Shown one piece after another: positions 6,961 through 11,405 of a DNA stretch of 11,405 bases. A program made the translations under genes and the position numbers. The DNA comes from JAJYZP01 sp049964535. GTDB lineage: Bacteria; Actinomycetota; Acidimicrobiia; Acidimicrobiales; Acidimicrobiaceae. The stretch spans positions 1-11,405 of the forward strand of contig JBMFXG010000079.1 of the NCBI GenBank assembly GCA_049964535.1, in the 5' to 3' direction. The notes beneath the pieces were generated by a model. The model made no database searches. It was not told the DNA's origin and was given only the letters and a program-made list of their open reading frames with translations. Each line of letters begins with the position of its first letter. Position 1 is the first letter of the stretch.

Positions 6961-8036
6961 TGACACTGCTCGAGAAAAAGATGGACTTCGAACAAGAGTA
7001 CGAGAGAGTACTGGCCGATCTCTCAGATCCAACGGTCTTTAGTGACCAGCGTCGAGCGCGTGATCTTGCTCGACGACACAAAGAGCTTGAGTCGATCGTT
7101 CGATGTTTTAACGATCTCGAGCGAGCAACTGATGATCTTGCGATGGCCAAAGAGATGTACCAGGAGGCATCCTCTTCCGATCGAGAGCTGCTTCGAGAGG
7201 AGCTAGTCGAGCTTGAGGGTTTGGTCGATAAGTTTGAACAGGAGTTAGAGCTACTCCTGTTGCCGAAGGATCCGAACGATGGTCGCAATGTGATCCTTGA
7301 GATCCGAGGTGCAGAAGGTGGGGAGGAAGCGAATCTCTTCGCGAAAGATCTCGCAGAGATGTATCTACGGTACGCCGATCGGATGCTTTGGAAGGCCGAG
7401 ACGCTCTCGATCGACCACTCCGATATGGGGGGTTATAACTCGGTCACCCTCATGATTCGCGGAGATGACGCTTGGCGCCGGTTGAAGCACGAAGGAGGAC
7501 CTCATCGTGTTCAGCGAGTGCCGGTTACGGAGTCCCAAGGGAGAATTCATACGTCGTCGGCGACGGTGAGCGTCCTGCCGGAAGCGGACGACGTTGAGGT
7601 AGATATCGATCCGAATGATCTGCGTATTGACGTCTATCGTTCGACGGGTCCGGGTGGTCAATCTGTCAACACGACAGACTCTGCCGTACGGATTACGCAC
7701 ATTCCCACGGGAACGGTCGTGGCAATGCAAGATGAGAAAAGTCAGATTCAAAATCGTGCGAAGGCGCTCCAAGTCTTACGGGCTCGCTTACTCAAGGCTG
7801 AGCAAGACCGTCAATCCGAGGCGCTCTCAGCAGCTCGGAGGTCTCAGATAGGTGGAGGTGGGCGATCTGAGAAGATTAGAACGTACAACTTCAAAGAGAA
7901 TCGAGTTACCGATCATCGCATCAACAAGACCTTGTACAAGCTCGACGCCATGCTCATCGGGGATCTCGATGAGCTTATTGATGCACTGGTTCTCGATGAG
8001 CGCACTCGTCAACTTGAAGAAGCGAGGGGTGGTTAG
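6960..8036 (+). CDS. prfA: Peptide chain release factor 1 (RF1)
   Basis: Recognises UAA and UAG in the ribosomal A site and triggers peptide release. It has 358 residues, the normal length. The GTG start overlaps the stop of the preceding gene and has GAGGAGG (6949-6955) 4 nt upstream. Residues 1-~105 are the helical N-terminal domain. The codon-reading tripeptide is PVT (188-190) within HRVQRVPVTESQGRIHTS; PxT marks RF1, whereas RF2 has SPF. The catalytic GGQ is at 232-234 in STGPGGQSVNTTDSAVRITH. The glutamine of GGQ is the target of PrmC, encoded next. GRSEKIRTYNF and RVTDHRI near the end are also family signatures. No anomaly is seen. Confidence 0.98.
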   Translation: MTLLEKKMDFEQEYERVLADLSDPTVFSDQRRARDLARRHKELESIVRCFNDLERATDDLAMAKEMYQEASSSDRELLREELVELEGLVDKFEQELELLLLPKDPNDGRNVILEIRGAEGGEEANLFAKDLAEMYLRYADRMLWKAETLSIDHSDMGGYNSVTLMIRGDDAWRRLKHEGGPHRVQRVPVTESQGRIHTSSATVSVLPEADDVEVDIDPNDLRIDVYRSTGPGGQSVNTTDSAVRITHIPTGTVVAMQDEKSQIQNRAKALQVLRARLLKAEQDRQSEALSAARRSQIGGGGRSEKIRTYNFKENRVTDHRINKTLYKLDAMLIGDLDELIDALVLDERTRQLEEARGG

Positions 8037-8041
8037 AGCTG
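8024..8041 (+). promoter_or_regulatory. prmC: Possible ribosome binding site plus CTG start for prmC
   Basis: GAGGGGTGG (8024-8032), inside the end of prfA, is followed 6 nt later by CTG (8039-8041), which is in frame with prmC and comes just after the prfA stop. The canonical GTG at 8090 has AGAGG directly abutting it with no spacing. This raises the possibility of a non-standard CTG start. It is inference from spacing and from the N-terminal sequence. Confidence 0.3.
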
Positions 8042-8089
8042 CCCTATGATCGTTTCGCCCCAGGTCTTGCTGGAGCGCTCGCTCAGAGG

Positions 8090-8923
8090 GTGAAAGGTAG
8101 CGGTCTGCGTGCGGTTGAGATTCAGTGGCTACTTCAATCCATTCAATCGGTGGCGAAGGATCAACTGTCGTTTGAGTTGAAACTTATCGAGGCGTTGGAG
8201 CGCCTAGAGTTCGGTGAACCACTCCAATACGTCTTGGGCAGCTGGCAGTTTCGCGGCTTGGAGGTTCACGTAGACCGTCGAGCTCTCATCCCACGAGCTG
8301 AAACGGAGCTGATCGTCGATATCGTGAGCGACCTGCTAAGAGCGGATCGTTTACATGAGCATTGCCCGAGAACGGTCGTTGAGATAGGGCTAGGTACCGG
8401 GGTGATCTCGTTGGCGATTGCACAAGAGAATCCATCTATTCAGGTCTTTGGAACCGAAGTCGACGCCGCGGCATTTTCGCTAGCTCAAGAGAACCTCGAG
8501 GCCATCTCTTCTAGGAATGGAACCGTGACGGATCGGGTGACCTTTCTCCTTGGTTCACTCTTCGAACCGATCCCGATAGGGCTTGAGAGAGGGGTGGATG
8601 TGGTGGTTTCAAACCCTCCTTACCTCTCGGAGGAGCTCTACCAAAGCGCAGAGCCAAAAGTGCGTGACTTCGAACCGGAGCTAGCGCTTACGCCTGGCGG
8701 GGATGGTTTGGGAGTTTTGGCGTTGATTGCGAGAGATGCGGTGCCATTTCTTCGGGTCGGAGCGAGTCTCATCCTTGAGCACTCGCCCGAGCAGCGCGCT
8801 CCTCTAGCAAAGATCTTGGAGATGTTAGGGTACGAGGGAGTGCGATGTATCAAAGATCTGGTGGGGCGCGATCGTTTTACGGTCGCTGTCGCACCGAAGA
8901 GGAGAGACAAGGAGGCTGGGTGA
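8090..8923 (+). CDS. prmC: Release factor glutamine methyltransferase
   Basis: An S-adenosylmethionine-dependent enzyme that N5-methylates the Gln of the GGQ motif in release factors, which raises termination efficiency. From GTG 8090 it has 277 residues. The SAM-binding motif I is VEIGLGTGVISLAIA (97-111), the acidic motif II is GTEVDAAAFSLAQENL, and the substrate-Gln binding NPPY is at 175-178. IPRAETE (67-73) replaces the usual IPRPETE, and HSPEQ stands in the usual E-H-G-x-x-Q region. The start is uncertain. The frame is open back to 8018, and the residues before GTG (PGLAGALAQR) read like the first helix of the PrmC N-terminal domain, but no ATG, GTG or TTG precedes it; CTG 8039 would add 17 residues. 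It follows its substrate gene prfA and overlaps tsaC by one base (TGATG). Confidence 0.93.
   Translation: MKGSGLRAVEIQWLLQSIQSVAKDQLSFELKLIEALERLEFGEPLQYVLGSWQFRGLEVHVDRRALIPRAETELIVDIVSDLLRADRLHEHCPRTVVEIGLGTGVISLAIAQENPSIQVFGTEVDAAAFSLAQENLEAISSRNGTVTDRVTFLLGSLFEPIPIGLERGVDVVVSNPPYLSEELYQSAEPKVRDFEPELALTPGGDGLGVLALIARDAVPFLRVGASLILEHSPEQRAPLAKILEMLGYEGVRCIKDLVGRDRFTVAVAPKRRDKEAG
8909..8915 (+). promoter_or_regulatory. tsaC: Ribosome binding site that fixes the tsaC start
   Basis: AAGGAGG, close to the full consensus, lies 7 nt before ATG 8923. It rules out the longer in-frame start at 8845, which would lie well inside prmC and has no such site. Confidence 0.8.
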
Positions 8924-9642
8924 TGGGGCTCACGAGCGCGCTCGATCTTTCGGGTACGAAGTGGGAACGATATGAACAAACGGTGTTAGTGGAGCATGCG
9001 CGTGCGAATCTGCGCTCGGGAAGGATCGTTGCGGCCCCAACCGACACGGTCTACGGCTTGCTAGCAATGGCCTCATCGAGTGAGGCCATTGATGCCGTCT
9101 TTCAGCTCAAGGCGCGACCGCGCGAACGGGCGCTCCCGGTACTCGTTCAGGGAACTAGTCAGGCTATCGAGGCCTGCAGTGTGATCAATGGCCGTTCAAA
9201 GGACCGCATGGAAGAGTTGGCCGAGCTCTTTTGGCCAGGAGCTTTGACCATGGTCGTCAGTGCGGAAGCGAATCCGATCACCACCAATGTGAGTGATGGT
9301 TCCAGCATCGCAGTAAGGGCTCCCGATGACGAGCTGTTGAGGTCCCTACTCACAGCGGAACCGCTGGTTGGAACGTCCGCAAATCTTCATGGTCAACTAC
9401 CTGGTTCTGGCGGACTGGAGGTCGTCAATGGCTTGATGGGAGAGTCGGGGAGAAGTCTCAAGTACCTGTACGAGATTGGCTTGGGTCTGGTTATTGATGG
9501 TCGACCCGGAGGATCGCAAAGTTCGACAGTGGTCGACTTGCGGGGTGAACTGCCGGTTATTCTTCGGGATGGTCCAATCTCCAGCTCCGACATCTCTGAC
9601 GCGCTGAGGCTTCCCTCTCGGAGGCGGACAGAAAGTAGTTAA
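8923..9642 (+). CDS. tsaC: L-threonylcarbamoyladenylate synthase (YrdC/Sua5 family)
   Basis: Makes threonylcarbamoyl-AMP from threonine, bicarbonate and ATP, the first step of the t6A37 modification of ANN-decoding tRNAs. It has 239 residues, so it is the single YrdC-domain type with a short tail rather than the ~340-residue Sua5 with an extra C-terminal domain. The signatures are APTDTVYGL (38-46), QLKARPRERALPVLV (61-75; the K-x-R nucleotide-binding motif), LFWPGALTMVV (102-112), SSIAVRAPDD (127-136), LVGTSANLHGQ (148-158) and SQSSTVVDL (198-206). The start overlaps the prmC stop as TGATG, which suggests translational coupling. The next gene, glyA, begins about 30 nt downstream. The gene is complete. 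Confidence 0.96.
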   Translation: MGLTSALDLSGTKWERYEQTVLVEHARANLRSGRIVAAPTDTVYGLLAMASSSEAIDAVFQLKARPRERALPVLVQGTSQAIEACSVINGRSKDRMEELAELFWPGALTMVVSAEANPITTNVSDGSSIAVRAPDDELLRSLLTAEPLVGTSANLHGQLPGSGGLEVVNGLMGESGRSLKYLYEIGLGLVIDGRPGGSQSSTVVDLRGELPVILRDGPISSSDISDALRLPSRRRTESS

Positions 9643-9673
9643 GCTATGGGTCACGGAGTGTAAGGGAGCAGTG

Positions 9674-10972
9674 GTGAGCGTGGGTCGTAGGGAAATAAGT
9701 GATGAAGTTCGACGCGAGGATCCCGAGTTGGCATCCCTCATTGAGGCTGAAGAGATTCGTCAGAGAACCACACTTCAGTTGATCGCTTCAGAGAACTTTG
9801 CTTCGCGCGCCGTAATGGATGCGTCTGGAACGGTCTTGACCAACAAGTACTCCGAGGGATACCCCGGTAAGCGCTACTACGGCGGTAATGGAGTTATCGA
9901 TCAGGTCGAGCAGCTTGCCATCGATCGGTTGAAGCTGCTCTTTGGAGCGGAGCACGCAAATGTCCAACCGCACAGCGGAGCCAATGCCAATGCAGCCGTC
10001 TACTTTGCTCTATTGAACCCTGGCGATACCGTTGTCGCTATGCGACTGGACCAAGGGGGACATCTAACCCACGGATCCCCGGTCAATTTTTCGGGAAAGC
10101 TCTACCGATTTGCTGGATATGGAGTGACGCCAAGGGGTGATGGAGGGGAGTGGCTCGATCTTGATGCTCTAGCACGGCTAGCTCAGCAGGAGCGTCCGAA
10201 GCTAATCGTTGTTGGAGCCACGGCCTATCCGCGAACGATCGAGATTGATCCAATCCGTTCGATCGCAGACGAAGTTGGAGCTCTGGTGCTCTTCGATGCC
10301 GCTCACGTTGCAGGTCTGATCGCAGGTGGTCAGTATCCCAATCCTCTGTTCATGCGGGACGGTAGGAGAGGGGCGGACGTCGTTACCTTTACGACTCATA
10401 AGACACTTCGTGGCCCACGCGGCGGTGCAATCGTGTGCCATGAGGATCTTGCTCCCAAGATCGACAAGGCGCTCTTCCCTGGCTTTCAAGGTGGGCCGAT
10501 CGAGAATACGATAGCGGCAAAGGCCGTTGCATTTCGAGAAGCACTTCAGCCATCGTTTGCGCAGTATCAACGCAACGTCGTTTTGAATGCCCAACGTTTG
10601 GCGGGGGCACTGAGCTCGCATGGATTCCGATTGGTCTCAGGCGGTACCGACACGCATCTCCTTTTGGTCGACCTCCAAGGCTTTGACCCAGATCTCTCGG
10701 GCAAGGAGGCACAGGAAGTTCTCGATAGAGCGGGCATTACGTGTAATCGCAACCAGATTCCGGAGGATCCGCGATCTCCCTTCGTTACGTCGGGCCTACG
10801 TTTTGGTACTCCTGCCGTGACAACTACCGGTATGGGACCGAGCGAGATGGACGCTATCGGAGAGCTGATAGCCCGAACGCTGTTAAAGCGCTCCGATGCA
10901 AGTGAGGTCGAGCGAATTCGTGCTCAGGTTGCAGAGCTGACAGCGTCGTTCCCACCTCCGGCCGATCGCTAG
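9674..10972 (+). CDS. glyA: Serine hydroxymethyltransferase
   Basis: A PLP enzyme that interconverts serine and tetrahydrofolate with glycine and 5,10-methylene-THF, the main source of one-carbon units. It has 432 residues from GTG 9674. GTGs at 9671, 9674 and 9680 are all in frame; AGGGAG (9663-9668) is best spaced (5 nt) for 9674. Motifs in order are LIASENFAS, TNKYSEGYPGKRYYGG, QPHSGANANAAVYFALL, QGGHLTHGSPVNFSG, LFDAAHVAGLIAGG, and TTHKTLRGPRGG with PLP lysine K243. RFGTPAVTTTGM lies near the C-terminus. The catalytic set is intact. glyA between tsaC and the wecA-like gene also occurs in Streptomyces-type gene orders, so this is not an odd insertion. The stop is 18 nt from the next start. 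Confidence 0.97.
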   Translation: MSVGRREISDEVRREDPELASLIEAEEIRQRTTLQLIASENFASRAVMDASGTVLTNKYSEGYPGKRYYGGNGVIDQVEQLAIDRLKLLFGAEHANVQPHSGANANAAVYFALLNPGDTVVAMRLDQGGHLTHGSPVNFSGKLYRFAGYGVTPRGDGGEWLDLDALARLAQQERPKLIVVGATAYPRTIEIDPIRSIADEVGALVLFDAAHVAGLIAGGQYPNPLFMRDGRRGADVVTFTTHKTLRGPRGGAIVCHEDLAPKIDKALFPGFQGGPIENTIAAKAVAFREALQPSFAQYQRNVVLNAQRLAGALSSHGFRLVSGGTDTHLLLVDLQGFDPDLSGKEAQEVLDRAGITCNRNQIPEDPRSPFVTSGLRFGTPAVTTTGMGPSEMDAIGELIARTLLKRSDASEVERIRAQVAELTASFPPPADR

Positions 10973-10990
10973 GACCTCCAGGCAAAAAGA

Positions 10991-11405
10991 ATGCTGTACG
11001 TCCTTGTGGTCCTCGTTGCGGCCTTCGTAACGTGGGTTGCCACCTTCGTTGTGCGCGCAGCAGCTCCCAGGCTGAAACTCGTTGTCGCTCCGAGCGAACG
11101 TATGGTTCACACGAGGTCTACAGCTACCATGGGCGGTCTCGCGATGCTGTTTGGGTTTCTCGTCGCATTCGGATTCGCATCTCAGGTACGAGGATTCCAT
11201 GACATCTTTACTCGATCATCGGAGCCCATTGGCATAGTACTCGCAGCGATCGTGATAACGACGGTTGGCGCTCTCGATGATATCTTCGACGTGACCGCTC
11301 CGGCAAAGCTTGCCGGACAGATCCTCTCGTCATCAGTTCTATGGATCTTTGGAGCCACGATGTTCTGGTTCAAGGTCCCTTTCGCGGGAGTGATCGTGCT
11401 CTCTG
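10991..11405 (+). CDS. wecA: Polyprenyl-phosphate sugar-1-phosphate transferase, N-terminal 138 codons (WecA/TagO/MraY superfamily; runs off window)
   Basis: A membrane enzyme that transfers a sugar-1-phosphate (GlcNAc-1-P in characterised actinobacterial WecA) from UDP-sugar to decaprenyl phosphate, starting cell-wall linker or glycan synthesis. Only 138 codons are in the window; the family has about 350-400 residues. Residues 2-21 form a first membrane helix. RMVHTRSTATMGGLAMLFG (38-55) matches the H-x-R-x-T/P-x-MGG signature, and a second helix follows. The segment 79-97 ends in GALDDIFD, whose D96/D97 are the Mg2+-binding aspartate pair of the family, and LAGQ comes next. The start is ATG with a weak site (CAGG, 8 nt upstream). 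The location before the ATP synthase genes in actinobacteria favours WecA over MraY, but the fragment alone cannot exclude other members. Confidence 0.87.
   Translation, partial: MLYVLVVLVAAFVTWVATFVVRAAAPRLKLVVAPSERMVHTRSTATMGGLAMLFGFLVAFGFASQVRGFHDIFTRSSEPIGIVLAAIVITTVGALDDIFDVTAPAKLAGQILSSSVLWIFGATMFWFKVPFAGVIVLS

Noticed and set aside
6960..8036. RF2 (prfB) as an alternative identity
   Set aside because: The tripeptide is PVT, the RF1 type, not SPF; there is no frameshift site near the start as in many prfB genes.
8845..8922. Longer tsaC starting at ATG 8845
   Set aside because: It would overlap prmC by 79 bp, adds residues unlike the family, and lacks a site like AAGGAGG 7 nt before ATG 8923.
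1..11405. CRISPR array, insertion sequence, prophage or defence island
   Set aside because: No spaced direct repeats, transposase, integrase or target-site duplication is visible; every sizeable gene but one is a recognised housekeeping gene.

Overview
The window is a stretch of chromosomal housekeeping genes, all on the + strand, from what looks like an actinobacterium of moderate G+C content. The order lysA-hom-thrC-rho-rpmE-prfA-prmC-tsaC-glyA-wecA is the actinobacterial order that normally leads into the ATP synthase operon. Rho carries a long Ser/Gly-rich, arginine-tipped insertion of the actinobacterial kind. Moderate G+C together with an extra gene between rpmE and prfA makes me think of Acidimicrobiia (Ferrimicrobium- or Acidithrix-like), but that placement is inference only.

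Positions 1-3592 hold aspartate-family amino-acid synthesis: the C-terminal 381 codons of diaminopimelate decarboxylase (lysA), homoserine dehydrogenase with an ACT domain (hom) and threonine synthase (thrC), packed closely. Homoserine kinase (thrB), which usually follows thrC in relatives, is absent. In its place is a 223-bp gap (3593-3815) with hairpins, a possible promoter and a perfect 14-bp palindrome, leading into rho.

Positions 3816-8923 hold transcription termination and translation genes: rho, rpmE (zinc-type L31), an unrecognised 341-aa protein, prfA (RF1) and prmC (which methylates the RF1 GGQ glutamine). The unknown gene overlaps the prfA start by one base, and prmC overlaps tsaC by one base, so translational coupling is likely. 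The prmC start is problematic: protein similarity seems to extend upstream of the first canonical start codon.

Positions 8923-11405 hold tsaC (tRNA t6A synthesis), glyA (serine hydroxymethyltransferase) and the first 138 codons of a WecA/TagO-type polyprenyl-phosphate sugar-1-phosphate transferase, cut off by the window edge. I see no tRNA, rRNA, CRISPR array, insertion sequence or phage gene. The less ordinary points are the unknown rpmE-prfA gene, the missing thrB with its structured replacement gap, the prmC start, and a marked excess of GATC across the window.
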